A stretch of 42,972 nt of DNA from Chryseobacterium antibioticum (lineage in GTDB: Bacteria; Bacteroidota; Bacteroidia; Flavobacteriales; Weeksellaceae), in the NCBI RefSeq assembly GCF_012927325.1, contig NZ_JABBGI010000035.1:1-42972 (forward strand), read 5' to 3'. The first letter of the stretch is position 1. Each line of letters begins with the position of its first letter. The translations under genes and the position numbers were made by a program. Below are positions 7,948-16,549 of the stretch, piece by piece. The notes beneath the pieces are model-generated. The model saw only the letters and a list, made by a program, of their open reading frames with translations, searched no databases and was not told the DNA's origin.

Positions 7948-8241
7948 ATGAAAATCGAAGACTTTATGCTGACTTGTCCCAGTAAGAAATTTCTGGGAGT
8001 TGAGTGCTTAGGATGCGGTGCCCAAAGAGCCATTATGCTCGTTTTTGAAGGGAAATTTTCAGAAGCTTTTCATTTGTATCCGGCTGTTTATACCGTGTTG
8101 CTGTTTTTTTTTACATTAGGTTTGAGTTTTGTAGATCAAAAAAGGAAGTACGGGCGTATGCTGATGATTATGGTGGTTGTAAATCTGATCATTATGATAA
8201 TATCTTACTATTATAAACATTTTTACATTCATTCTCATTGA
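7948..8241 (+). CDS. DUF2752 family membrane protein
   Basis: The 97-residue protein carries the DUF2752 signature near its N-terminus: Cys-Pro, then GVECLGCGAQRA (paired Cys around Gly, followed by Arg). Two hydrophobic segments follow, at about residues 45-63 and 70-88. Proteins of this family are small inner-membrane proteins of unknown function, conserved in Bacteroidota and other phyla. The Cys-x-x-Cys could bind metal or form a disulphide, but this is a guess. It sits nine bases after the OYE gene and reads as the second gene of that operon. Confidence 0.85.
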   Translation: MKIEDFMLTCPSKKFLGVECLGCGAQRAIMLVFEGKFSEAFHLYPAVYTVLLFFFTLGLSFVDQKRKYGRMLMIMVVVNLIIMIISYYYKHFYIHSH

Positions 8242-8365
8242 AAAAGCAGAACCGAAACTATGTATTTTTTTAATGTTTATTTAAAATTAATAGAACAAAA
8301 GTCGTAGAATTACTACAAAATATGAATCTGTTAGATAAAAACTTTTTAAATTAGAGCTTGAAGTC

Positions 8366-8373
8366 TATCTTTG
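8366..8373 (+). promoter_or_regulatory. -7 promoter element (TATCTTTG) upstream of tssD
   Basis: This is an exact TAnnTTTG match 51 bases before the tssD start. The expected -33 TTG is poor, so the promoter may need an activator or may be weak. Confidence 0.5.
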
Positions 8374-8424
8374 TTAGACAAACTTTGTGAAAAGTATAAT
8401 CATTAATGATTAAAATGTAAGAAT

Positions 8425-8829
8425 ATGGCAGGAAATTCAAGAGGAATCTTAAAATTCAATGGAGGTGAAGGACAAAAACTATTAAAGCTTAATTACAGCG
8501 TATCAAGATCTACAGATATTTCAGGACGTGTAGCGTCCGATCCATCAAACGCTTTGATTAAAGTAACAATCGAAGCCACTGAAAAATCTGATATTCTGGA
8601 AAGTTTATTGAATGGCAAATACAAGCCCACAAGCGGTGAAGTTACTTTTAATAAATCTCATGAAGAAGGAACACTTATCACCCTAAAATGGGAAAACGGA
8701 TATGTGATCCACCATGAAATGGATTTTGATGCCATCGACAGCAATAATATGCTGGTAAGTTTCGTAATAAGTGCAGAAAGTATAGCTTACGGAAATTCAA
8801 TCTATGACGGATTCTGGCCATTAAGCTAA
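8425..8829 (+). CDS. tssD: Type VI secretion tube protein TssD (Hcp-like, T6SS-iii)
   Basis: The 134-residue protein matches the Bacteroidota Hcp equivalent. It begins AGNSRGILKFNGGEG, then LKLNYSVSRSTDISGRVASDP, and ends GNSIYDGFWPLS. Hcp family proteins form stacked hexameric rings that make the inner tube of the type VI apparatus and can carry effectors to the target cell. There is no signal peptide, as expected for a T6SS substrate. A terminator-like hairpin follows immediately, which would let this abundant tube protein be expressed at higher levels than the downstream VgrG and effector genes. Confidence 0.93.
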   Translation: MAGNSRGILKFNGGEGQKLLKLNYSVSRSTDISGRVASDPSNALIKVTIEATEKSDILESLLNGKYKPTSGEVTFNKSHEEGTLITLKWENGYVIHHEMDFDAIDSNNMLVSFVISAESIAYGNSIYDGFWPLS

Positions 8830-8853
8830 GTCTTGAGTAGTACAAATACAAAG

Positions 8854-8881
8854 AGACTGTCCATCAAGACGGTCTTTTTTT
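8854..8881 (+). terminator. Rho-independent terminator after tssD
   Basis: Arms AGACTGTC (8854-8861) and GACGGTCT (8868-8875) pair with one G-U wobble around a CATCAA loop, and a run of seven Ts ends at 8881. It would separate most tssD mRNA from vgrG. Confidence 0.8.
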
Positions 8882-8993
8882 ACCTGTTGTGAATGCTATT
8901 TTCTGGCAAGGAATATTTGTTTATTTTCAAAAATTCCCGATTGGATGAATAATAGATACACTTTTTTTTAACACACAAATCACTTTATAAAAT

Positions 8994-10925
8994 ATGTCTA
9001 CTACACCTGAAAAATCAAAGGGAGCGGCTTTTCGCCCAGCACAGAATGCAGATGGGGTGTCCGAAAATCATCATACCGGCATCAACCGTCTCGTAAAGCT
9101 TTCCTTAGTCATAGAAGGAAAAATCATCAAATTTTATAAGCATTTTAAACTTAAACAGAGCACCCAGCGTCATCATGAATTCACGCTTACCCTGGCTCAT
9201 GATACTTTGGGAGACCGCCAGACCCATTCGCTGGAAGAGGCCAATAAATTTCTCGGTAAGCGTCTTACGGCAGTCATTGCCTATAAAGATATTGAAAACA
9301 GCCCCGAAAGAACCTTTGTAGGAATTATCACGGGAGTCGCATTCAGCCAGGAAAAAATGAGCCTCGGAAATATTGTGCTTACCGGATGCAGTCCTACGAT
9401 TCTGCTGGATGGTGCTTCCCATATCCAGAGTTTTGGAGGAGGCCAGCCTGTAAATATCGGGATCATTGCTGAAGAAGTAATCAAACAGGGAATCGATAAA
9501 GGCCGTTTTGATATCAGGGTGGATGCCAATAATTTTTCCCAGATCATTTACAGCAGTCAGTACGACGAAACGCATTACAACTACTTGGCCAGGATGGCTG
9601 AAGCATATGGCGAACAGTTCTTTTATGATGGAGAAGTCCTTCATTTTGGAAAACTGCCACCTCAGAACAAACCTATTACCCTGACCTACGGAAGCAGCGC
9701 CAATGATATAAAAGTGGAACTGAAAGCCGTGCATACGAAACCCCAGTTTTACGGATACAACAGCAACAAAAATGAAAAGCTGACGTCAGGATTTACTCCT
9801 ATTCAGCATGTAAGTGACATTGCCAAAACAGCGTACGAGCACAACAATAATATTTATAAAACCCCTGCGCTTCAGGTAGCGCCTATCAAAGCATCAACCC
9901 ATCTTGACGTTGAATATTCACAGAAAAGTGCTTCAGGAAGCGAGGCCGTCAATGTATTTTCCATCTCAGGAAATACCACAGTTCCCTTTCTTCATCCGGG
10001 ATGTATAGCCGATGTTCAGATGAGAAAACCAGACTCGAATGAGACTTCATACTTCACAAGAATTATGATTACAGAGGCTGAGCATGAAATCGATACGATA
10101 GGCCATTACAAAGGAAGCTTTACAGGAATAGCAGCAGATACAGGATTTATCCCAAGACCAGAGTATAAGATTCCTAAAGCTGAACCTCAGACTGCGGTCG
10201 TCATATCCAATACAGATCCGGAAGGACAGGGTAGAATACAGGTACAGTTTGACTGGCAGACGAGCGATACAACACATTTTATCAGGATGATGAGTCCTGA
10301 CGCGGGAGGAACCGATCAGATCACACAAAACAGAGGATATGTAGCCATTCCGGAAGTCGGAGATCAGGTGATGGTCAATTTTGTTCACAGTCACCCGGAC
10401 AGACCTTTCGTCATGGGAGGAATGTTCCACGGAGGAATTGCTTTGGGAGGAGGAATCAATAATCACCTGAAATCTATCCAGACCAGAAGCGGGATCAGGA
10501 TTTTGATGAATGATGAAGAAGGAAGTGTAAAAATTATGGACCCCAGCGGAAATATCTATTTTATGGATGGTGCAGGCAATATCAGTATGAAAGCGCCAAA
10601 GAATTTCACCCTGAATGCGGGAGATAATATCAACATCACTGCTGGAAAAGAAATTTCTGTCAGTGCAGGAGCAGGAATCAACACTTCTGCCAATGACAGT
10701 ATTATCTCCACAGCCGGAAAAGATATCGTTCAGACTGCTTCCGGTGATATCCGGGAGTCTTCTGATACCAGAACGGAAATGGTGGAAAAAGAATTCAAAA
10801 GACAGTCTGAAACCTCTAATGAAATAGCCGGAGAAATATCCATGTTCAGCGAGCTGGAAAACATGACGATGCAAAGCGGCAAGATTGTAGAATTCAACAG
10901 TGCTGAAAAATCAAAACTTTTCTGA
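8994..10925 (+). CDS. vgrG: Type VI secretion spike protein VgrG (TssI)
   Basis: The 643-residue protein forms the trimeric tip of the T6SS needle. The N-terminal half resembles phage gpD/gp27 (residues about 30-390). A gp5-like OB fold starts near residue 399 (TAVVISNTDPEGQGRIQVQFDW region) and includes GYVAIPEVGDQVMVNFVHSHPDRPFVMGGMFHGG. From about residue 500 a repetitive beta-helical needle follows, with short alternating motifs such as NINITAGKEISVSAGAGIN. There is no fused toxin domain, so cargo must attach through other proteins. DUF4280 and LysM proteins downstream are candidates. Its stop codon is one base from the next small ORF. Confidence 0.95.
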   Translation: MSTTPEKSKGAAFRPAQNADGVSENHHTGINRLVKLSLVIEGKIIKFYKHFKLKQSTQRHHEFTLTLAHDTLGDRQTHSLEEANKFLGKRLTAVIAYKDIENSPERTFVGIITGVAFSQEKMSLGNIVLTGCSPTILLDGASHIQSFGGGQPVNIGIIAEEVIKQGIDKGRFDIRVDANNFSQIIYSSQYDETHYNYLARMAEAYGEQFFYDGEVLHFGKLPPQNKPITLTYGSSANDIKVELKAVHTKPQFYGYNSNKNEKLTSGFTPIQHVSDIAKTAYEHNNNIYKTPALQVAPIKASTHLDVEYSQKSASGSEAVNVFSISGNTTVPFLHPGCIADVQMRKPDSNETSYFTRIMITEAEHEIDTIGHYKGSFTGIAADTGFIPRPEYKIPKAEPQTAVVISNTDPEGQGRIQVQFDWQTSDTTHFIRMMSPDAGGTDQITQNRGYVAIPEVGDQVMVNFVHSHPDRPFVMGGMFHGGIALGGGINNHLKSIQTRSGIRILMNDEEGSVKIMDPSGNIYFMDGAGNISMKAPKNFTLNAGDNINITAGKEISVSAGAGINTSANDSIISTAGKDIVQTASGDIRESSDTRTEMVEKEFKRQSETSNEIAGEISMFSELENMTMQSGKIVEFNSAEKSKLF

Positions 10926-10926
10926 T

Positions 10927-11097
10927 ATGGCCATCATCAAAACAGCTAAAAATATACACATAAAAGTCACAGACTCTTATCATTTGAATGTCGGCAAAAA
11001 GGTTGAGAAAATTGCACAGAAAATTAATGTAGAAGCCCAGAAAAACAACCTTGTTTTGGCAAGCAATAAGAAAATAATGTCCCATGGAAACAAATAA
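10927..11097 (+). CDS. Small VgrG-tail-like protein (56 aa)
   Basis: I do not recognise a named family. The 56 residues have no signal peptide or membrane segment. They alternate hydrophobic and Lys/Asn residues in a way that resembles the repetitive C-terminal needle of the preceding VgrG: compare KINVEAQKNNLVLASNKKIM with NINITAGKEISVSAGAGIN. The ATG lies one base after the vgrG stop, and the last 14 bases overlap the DUF2931 gene, so it is embedded in the operon. It might cap or extend the spike, or be a detached VgrG tail. I chose this ATG over an upstream in-frame one at 10900, which lies inside vgrG. Confidence 0.65.
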   Translation: MAIIKTAKNIHIKVTDSYHLNVGKKVEKIAQKINVEAQKNNLVLASNKKIMSHGNK

Positions 11098-12136
11098 ATT
11101 AAGAATTCTGATTCTTTTTATTGTAGGTAGTTTCTCATTAATCGATTGTCAAAATAAAAAAATGGAAGAAAAATACAGCTGGTTAGGAACCCTCTCGGCA
11201 CCGCAGGAATATCCGATGGAAATTTACAAAGGAGCCATTATTGCGGATGATTTTACCTACGGCTTTGATGCTATCTGGGGAACGCAGAATACAGGTTGGG
11301 GAAATGAAGGCGGAACAATGAGTGTAGAAACCCGACAGATGAACATTCCTTCTCAACTGGAATTTACCTGGTACTCTCTGGTAGAAAATAAATTTTATAC
11401 CGGAAAATGGGACCTGGATAAAGAGAAAATAAAAAGTCTTTTTGCAAAAGGATTTATAGATCAGGACAATGGAAAGAAAACCACGTACACCAATTTTATT
11501 GTAGGACTAGCTCCAAAAGGACGCGTGGTTTTATGGATTAATGCTCCGGGTAACCAGAAAGAAGTAGGCGTTTTTCAAGCTAAGGATACCCTGATTACCA
11601 AAGAAAAAGCATACGAAAATGCACAGTATATGTTGAAAGAAGGTTTTGCAGACAGGATGCTTAAAGATCCGTCTTATGAAACATTTAAACCGGAAATCAG
11701 AGCTAAAATAGAAAAGGAAGGTTATCCTGATGCAGGTATTTATGATGTATACAGAGAAAGGTATAGCTGGAAACCCTCAGTGATCCTTCCGGAAGGTAGC
11801 GAATGGGTCGATTTCGGATTGACCAACTATAATGGCGAGCAGGAAAATCTTTTCGGTGAAAGCTTAGCCGCTGATACCTATACAAAAAGAGCGGTTCCAA
11901 AGTTCTGTGGTTTTTACTGGAAAGACAAAAATAAGAACAGATACGGAGTATGGATAGATTTTTTTGACGAGAAAGAAATTTTTGAATTGTTCCAAAAGTT
12001 CGGAAAGGAAAAGAATATAGATTTTACAATCAAGGTTAATGCCGATAATACAGGCGCCGTTGTATCATTAAAGAGCGAAAATGAAGAACTGCCCGTTACA
12101 AAAGCAAAAATCAGATTATCCCGTAAAATAGACTAA
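11084..12136 (+). CDS. DUF2931 family lipoprotein
   Basis: The 350-residue protein starts with a lipoprotein signal peptide (lipobox LIDC, Cys22). It then shows DUF2931-like features: KYSWLGTLSAPQEYPMEIY, followed by Gly- and Trp-rich segments (GTQNTGWGNEGG) and a WKPSVILPEG segment. The family is common in Bacteroidota, often near type VI genes, and its function is unknown to me. It lies between vgrG and the DUF2235 lipase-like gene, starting inside the previous small gene and ending 44 bases before the lipase gene. A periplasm-facing lipoprotein next to a predicted phospholipase effector fits an immunity protein; this is inference from position only. Confidence 0.8.
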   Translation: METNKLRILILFIVGSFSLIDCQNKKMEEKYSWLGTLSAPQEYPMEIYKGAIIADDFTYGFDAIWGTQNTGWGNEGGTMSVETRQMNIPSQLEFTWYSLVENKFYTGKWDLDKEKIKSLFAKGFIDQDNGKKTTYTNFIVGLAPKGRVVLWINAPGNQKEVGVFQAKDTLITKEKAYENAQYMLKEGFADRMLKDPSYETFKPEIRAKIEKEGYPDAGIYDVYRERYSWKPSVILPEGSEWVDFGLTNYNGEQENLFGESLAADTYTKRAVPKFCGFYWKDKNKNRYGVWIDFFDEKEIFELFQKFGKEKNIDFTIKVNADNTGAVVSLKSENEELPVTKAKIRLSRKID

Positions 12137-12180
12137 TTATATTTTATTGTTATTCTGTCACTCAAATTAAAATAAGAACG

Positions 12181-13593
12181 ATGCACAATAATAAATTTGG
12201 AGAGTACACACCGGAAATAACCAAAGAGGAAGTATTAGACATTACTCTTGGGATGTTTTTTGACGGAACTTTGAATAATAAAACCAATACTACCGAAAGA
12301 ATAGGGAAGACTCCTGAATATAAGAAAAATGGAGGCTCACCCACAGATAATAACAGTTATAATAACGACTGGAGCAACGTAGCCCGTTTGTGGAACAATT
12401 ACGATAAAAACTTTGGCATCTACATAGAAGGGATAGGAACTGAAGATAAAGAAAAAGATTCTATGCTGGGATATGCTTTTGGAACAGGGGCTACCGGGAT
12501 CCGGAGTAAAGTGAGAAAAGGATGCGAAGAGATCGTAAAAAAAGTAAAAAATATCAAGAACGCCAAAAAAGCAGATAAGATTGCAGTTCTTACTTTCGAT
12601 GTTTTCGGTTTTAGCCGTGGTGCAGCAGCAGCCCGTAATTTCGTTCATGAAATAGGAAAATCAAAATATAAAGCAACCACCACTACCGTTTCACATGAAG
12701 GGATGACGGTAACCTCCCGCTATGACAGTGATGGTACCGGAGTAGAAGGTGAAGAACTTCCGAAATGGGGACATTTGGGTCTGAAACTGCAGGAAGCCGG
12801 AATTACAGTGGACGTAATAAAGGTGAGATTTCTGGGTATTTATGATACTGTTTCCTCTTATTCGAAAAACTTTTCTGCCACACCAAACTTTCACAATGAT
12901 GTAGAAGAATTGAGTCTGAATGATATCGGAAGAGCACAAACCGTTATTCATTTTGTAGCAGAAAATGAGCATAGAGAAAATTTTGACCTTACGAATGTGC
13001 ATGTGGGAATAGAGAAAATATTTCCAGGCGTCCATTGTGATGTAGGAGGAGCTTATGAAGATGGCGTAGAGACCTGGGAGGAGATTGAAACATCTTGGAC
13101 CACCAGTGCAAAATTAAAAGCATTAAGAAGCCAGCTTATAGCAGATGCCTGGTACAAAGAAGATCAGCTTACCATTAACCCGGGCTTTTATCTCTCCTTA
13201 AAAGGAACCCGTAAATTGGTAAAAAGATACAGCTATGTTCCTTTGCATTTTATGGCAGAATATAGTGTTCAGAAAACAGTACCTCTGACGATAAAAAAAC
13301 TTACAGACGAAACCTATTCTATTTCAGGAGATCCTTTGCTGGTAAGGGTAAAAGACAGGCTGAGATCTTATGCAATGGCAGACGGGAAACAATATGTTTT
13401 TAAAAGGTATAAAGATGTTGAGACTGCATACGGAGGAGCATCAATACCAGAACAGAAATATGCAGACTACCAGAAAGAAATGAAAGAACAGGACGACCTG
13501 AGAATCCTCAGAAACGAATACCTGCACTGGTCGGCAAGAAGAGAAGGAATAGGAATGGATCCTACGTCAGACAGAGTAAGAGTCCTCCATTAA
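12181..13593 (+). CDS. DUF2235 alpha/beta-hydrolase, candidate T6SS lipase effector (Tle-like)
   Basis: The 470-residue protein has the DUF2235 hallmarks: GMFFDGTLNNKTNT near the N-terminus, the nucleophile elbow GFSRG with Ser145, Asp222 in IYDTVSS, and His285 in PGVHCDVGGAY. These form an intact Ser-Asp-His set. DUF2235 proteins include the Tle1 phospholipases delivered by type VI systems, which attack membrane phospholipids of the target cell. There is no signal peptide, consistent with export through the needle. Its location downstream of vgrG and beside a lipoprotein and a small membrane protein fits an effector/immunity unit. Substrate specificity (A1, A2 or another esterase) cannot be read here. 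Confidence 0.88.
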   Translation: MHNNKFGEYTPEITKEEVLDITLGMFFDGTLNNKTNTTERIGKTPEYKKNGGSPTDNNSYNNDWSNVARLWNNYDKNFGIYIEGIGTEDKEKDSMLGYAFGTGATGIRSKVRKGCEEIVKKVKNIKNAKKADKIAVLTFDVFGFSRGAAAARNFVHEIGKSKYKATTTTVSHEGMTVTSRYDSDGTGVEGEELPKWGHLGLKLQEAGITVDVIKVRFLGIYDTVSSYSKNFSATPNFHNDVEELSLNDIGRAQTVIHFVAENEHRENFDLTNVHVGIEKIFPGVHCDVGGAYEDGVETWEEIETSWTTSAKLKALRSQLIADAWYKEDQLTINPGFYLSLKGTRKLVKRYSYVPLHFMAEYSVQKTVPLTIKKLTDETYSISGDPLLVRVKDRLRSYAMADGKQYVFKRYKDVETAYGGASIPEQKYADYQKEMKEQDDLRILRNEYLHWSARREGIGMDPTSDRVRVLH

Positions 13594-13604
13594 TCCTTTA
13601 TCCA

Positions 13605-13904
13605 ATGAATAAACATCTGACATTAAGAATCGGAATTTTAGTAGCAGGATTTATACTGATTTACGTGTGTGATCACTGGGATTCATGGTTCCATCCGGTT
13701 CAGTCAATAGGGGGAAACAGTGGCATGTCAATTCCTATGAATCTTGTTTTGAATGTCTGCTGGATGGTTTTATGGTGTTTATGGCTTTTGATAGAGATTG
13801 TGGTAAGTTTTTTTAGCAAAAATAAAAAGAATAGAAGTACAAATTTAATATTGATACTGTCGGGGATCACTTTGCTGGTCATTTATATCCTGAATATTAA
13901 GTAA
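13605..13904 (+). CDS. Small membrane protein (99 aa), unknown
   Basis: I do not recognise this family. It has about three hydrophobic segments: residues 8-25 (LRIGILVAGFILIYVC), 44-68 (a Trp-rich MVLWCLWLLIEIVVSFF stretch) and 79-96 (ILILSGITLLVIYIL), joined by polar loops and a Lys/Asn-rich cytosolic stretch. The gene starts 11 bases after the DUF2235 gene, so it is very probably co-translated with it. Possible roles are protection of the producer's membrane from the lipase, or assistance in effector handling. Neither is shown by the sequence. Confidence 0.7.
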   Translation: MNKHLTLRIGILVAGFILIYVCDHWDSWFHPVQSIGGNSGMSIPMNLVLNVCWMVLWCLWLLIEIVVSFFSKNKKNRSTNLILILSGITLLVIYILNIK

Positions 13905-13942
13905 GATAGACAGACAGAGAATCGTGATGCCGGATCATTTTT

Positions 13943-14983
13943 ATGCAGAAATTTAACATACATACCATTCAGAAAGGAGAAAGCTTGAAAAATATAGCTT
14001 CACTGTACAGTTTAGATACAGATGCTTTAAAGTCATTTCATAACAATCATTGTGACGTAAAGGATATGATCCTGATTGATCTTACCGGTCAAAAGGAACT
14101 ATTTCTTCCCAGAACAGCGGTCACGGATAAAAAGAGGCTGGTACAGTTCGGGAGAGGAAACAGTCTCGTTTTCCAACCTGAGCATTCATTTTACAGATAT
14201 GGAGTTGCCATTAATATCGAAAATGATAATCATAAAAATGAACTGAAATATGAAACTTCTGTACGCTGGCTGAAAACAGAGAATAAACTTCATTTTTTTG
14301 AAATAGACAGAACATCAAACCTTTATCTGAACGAAGAAGAAGTCAATGAAATTGCCGATCTGCTGGCGTATAAGACCTCTAAGGTTTTGTATCCGCTACA
14401 GGTCAGTGTAGATGAAGAAGGAAAATTCAATGCTGTAGAAAATCTTTCGGTGTTTAAAGAAAGATGGCCTGCGGTAAAGGAGGAGGTTTATAAAGAATTT
14501 GAAGGAGAAACGGTAGACAGCTACTGTGAAAAAATAGAAAAAGTAATATACGAAACTGATGCAATGAGTCTTTATCTAAAAAATGATTATTTCATCAGGA
14601 CCTTATTTTTCGGGATTTATCATCGTTTCGGACCTCATTATGAAACCAGTATAGCGGAAAGTTTTCCTATTGTAAATAATCCTGTGGAACCGAAATATGA
14701 AGTAAAACTGGAAATCGACCCGCTAAAAGATGAATATGACCTGGTGAATATAAAAGGAGAAGGAATCTTAAACGACGAAAGAAGCGTCTATGATTTTATC
14801 AATGGAGCTCCTTTTTCATTTATTATTGAAGATCATCCGGAAATGAATCATGAGGGAAGTTTCAGATTGGCATATTATCTGAACGGAGAAACTTTGCTGT
14901 CAGAATCATTGTATTTGGAATGCAGTATAGACCTTGAAAAAGAAAAGAAAATATCAGTAGTCATTGCGGCTCTGACAGACTAA
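13943..14983 (+). CDS. LysM-domain protein of the T6SS cluster
   Basis: The 346-residue protein has an N-terminal LysM-like module (about residues 5-53: HTIQKGESLKNIASLYSLD, then a hydrophobic segment and LFLP). No signal peptide precedes it. The remaining 290 residues are acidic and mixed alpha/beta, with no motif I can name. LysM modules without export signals are recurrent in phage tails and type VI clusters, where they act in spike or tube assembly rather than cell-wall binding. A role as adaptor or chaperone between VgrG/PAAR-like tip and cargo is therefore plausible. It is 38 bases from the previous gene and 19 from the next. Confidence 0.7.
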   Translation: MQKFNIHTIQKGESLKNIASLYSLDTDALKSFHNNHCDVKDMILIDLTGQKELFLPRTAVTDKKRLVQFGRGNSLVFQPEHSFYRYGVAINIENDNHKNELKYETSVRWLKTENKLHFFEIDRTSNLYLNEEEVNEIADLLAYKTSKVLYPLQVSVDEEGKFNAVENLSVFKERWPAVKEEVYKEFEGETVDSYCEKIEKVIYETDAMSLYLKNDYFIRTLFFGIYHRFGPHYETSIAESFPIVNNPVEPKYEVKLEIDPLKDEYDLVNIKGEGILNDERSVYDFINGAPFSFIIEDHPEMNHEGSFRLAYYLNGETLLSESLYLECSIDLEKEKKISVVIAALTD

Positions 14984-15002
14984 TTGATAAAAACGTAACA
15001 AC

Positions 15003-16046
15003 ATGAAAATTAAAACCAATCACAAATTATCCATATTGATCTTTCTATTAAGCTTTAGCCTGTATTTCGGGCAAAAAGTGGAGTTTAATGTTCCGAAAGA
15101 CATCCAAACCTTACAGAATTCCATTTTTGATTTTAAAAATGATTTCACAAAAGATGAAGCTAAAGCCGCTGCCGCATCAGACACGGACTTCTCAACGACT
15201 GTTGAGCTTTATGATTTGAAATATGAAGGAACCCAAAAAAATCCTTATCTGGATTTAGCGTTGAAAACCGGAGCAAAGCCTAAACAATTTATCCAGCAGG
15301 CAGTTTGGAACGTCAATATGAAAAAGGTTTCTTCTAAAAGCACGAAAGTCACTGTTTTTCTTGAAAAAGTTGTACTGGACAGTTGGTCTAAAAAAGAAGT
15401 GGATACAAAACTCACCAAATCCACAGGCAAACTTGAGAAAGAGATCAAAGAATTTCTATTAAACCACAAGCCCGCAGAACATTCAAATGACCTAGTAGCT
15501 GTTGAAGCTTCGTCCACAGATGAGGAAACCGAAGCACAGGCAACGGCTCAGGTAGCCGCCTTTGAAGCAAAAACCACTCAAAAAAAGACCGTATCTAAAA
15601 AGTTGCAAAGTCTATTTAGTAAAAAACAATTTGTTGCATTACCTGCCACATCAGGAACTTTTACAAAACTTTTACAGACAAGTTCAAGTGAATTGGAATG
15701 CAAAGATTGCAAAGGTGGGAAATATTCCAACTGGGATTTTGAAGATTTTAATATGATTTATGCCAATATGAATGGTGGAGAAGAGTACTATGCCATTCAG
15801 TATTACGGGGAGAACAGTGTTTCAGGATTACCATTTGGCTTAGTATTCAATGACAGCTCACCCTCTGAGTGTAAGCAAAAGTTTGCACGGTACAATGCAC
15901 AGCTTTACCAGACAACCGTTGATACAGATGAGAATTCATCAAAAGCGTTAACAGTGGTTACTTTCAAGATGAACTCCTCTTTTGTTCGTCTGGAATTTGG
16001 GAATGAATATTTAAGCAGACTCGTAATTTCAAATAAAGAATTTTAG
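15003..16046 (+). CDS. Exported protein of unknown function
   Basis: The family is not recognised. The 347-residue protein has a clear Sec signal peptide (hydrophobic residues about 8-22, then FGQK). A charged region follows, then an Ala/Thr/Glu-rich linker near residues 165-195, and a C-terminal half with a Cys pair in ELECKDCKGGKYSNW and a third Cys in SECKQKF. It ends two bases before the PAAR-like gene, so translation is tightly linked to the effector genes. A periplasmic product beside a secreted toxin could be an immunity or accessory factor. A protein of this size between LysM and PAAR-like genes is unusual in my experience. Confidence 0.65.
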   Translation: MKIKTNHKLSILIFLLSFSLYFGQKVEFNVPKDIQTLQNSIFDFKNDFTKDEAKAAAASDTDFSTTVELYDLKYEGTQKNPYLDLALKTGAKPKQFIQQAVWNVNMKKVSSKSTKVTVFLEKVVLDSWSKKEVDTKLTKSTGKLEKEIKEFLLNHKPAEHSNDLVAVEASSTDEETEAQATAQVAAFEAKTTQKKTVSKKLQSLFSKKQFVALPATSGTFTKLLQTSSSELECKDCKGGKYSNWDFEDFNMIYANMNGGEEYYAIQYYGENSVSGLPFGLVFNDSSPSECKQKFARYNAQLYQTTVDTDENSSKALTVVTFKMNSSFVRLEFGNEYLSRLVISNKEF

Positions 16047-16048
16047 CC

Positions 16049-16546
16049 ATGGCAGAAAAACATATTGTAGTACAGGGTGCTATGTGCAAATGCCAGTTCG
16101 GACAGCTTCCGGACAAGCTTAAAGTACTCTCGCACCAGAAAGAATACGCAAATGATAAAAATGCTTCACAAAAATTAATTGTGACCACAAAGGAAATTGG
16201 AGCGGCTACATTTGAGAAGAATACATTCGGTAACTGTACGAAATTTGTACCGCCGCCACCCTGCAAAATCATGGTGACCGAGTGGAAAGATTTTTATGAA
16301 AAAGTTCAGCTTAATAACGGAGGATATATTATTCTGGAAACCAGCAAGGCCATCTGTGCCATTGCCGGAACACCGTGTATTGAAATCATAGACCACGGGC
16401 AAAGGACGGAAGGCAGTGCACAGAATTTTAAAAATGCTGATCAGGATGTGCAGCAACAGATCAATCCGCTTGTAAGTTCTGAGGAAATGTACAAAGAGCA
16501 GCCCACACATGAAGGTTTAGAAGCCGGAGAATCCCCAAAATTGTAA
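16049..16546 (+). CDS. PAAR-like protein (DUF4280)
   Basis: The 165-residue protein matches DUF4280: VQGAMCKCQFG near the N-terminus (Cys13, Cys15), a central FGNCTKFVPPPPCK segment, and a C-terminal SKAICAIAGTPCIEIIDHGQ. Members are predicted PAAR-like tips that sharpen the VgrG spike and carry effectors; the conserved Cys residues may bind metal. The last 35 residues are polar and Glu-rich and could contact cargo. The gene lies two bases after the exported protein and three bases before the 944-residue candidate effector, so that protein is the obvious cargo. Confidence 0.85.
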   Translation: MAEKHIVVQGAMCKCQFGQLPDKLKVLSHQKEYANDKNASQKLIVTTKEIGAATFEKNTFGNCTKFVPPPPCKIMVTEWKDFYEKVQLNNGGYIILETSKAICAIAGTPCIEIIDHGQRTEGSAQNFKNADQDVQQQINPLVSSEEMYKEQPTHEGLEAGESPKL

Positions 16547-16549
16547 GTT

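Noticed and set aside
10047..10874. Long minus-strand open frame inside vgrG, and similar antisense frames in the tRNA nucleotidyltransferase gene
   Set aside because: They lie opposite strongly supported coding regions; the translated sequences show no domain and have odd composition typical of shadow frames.
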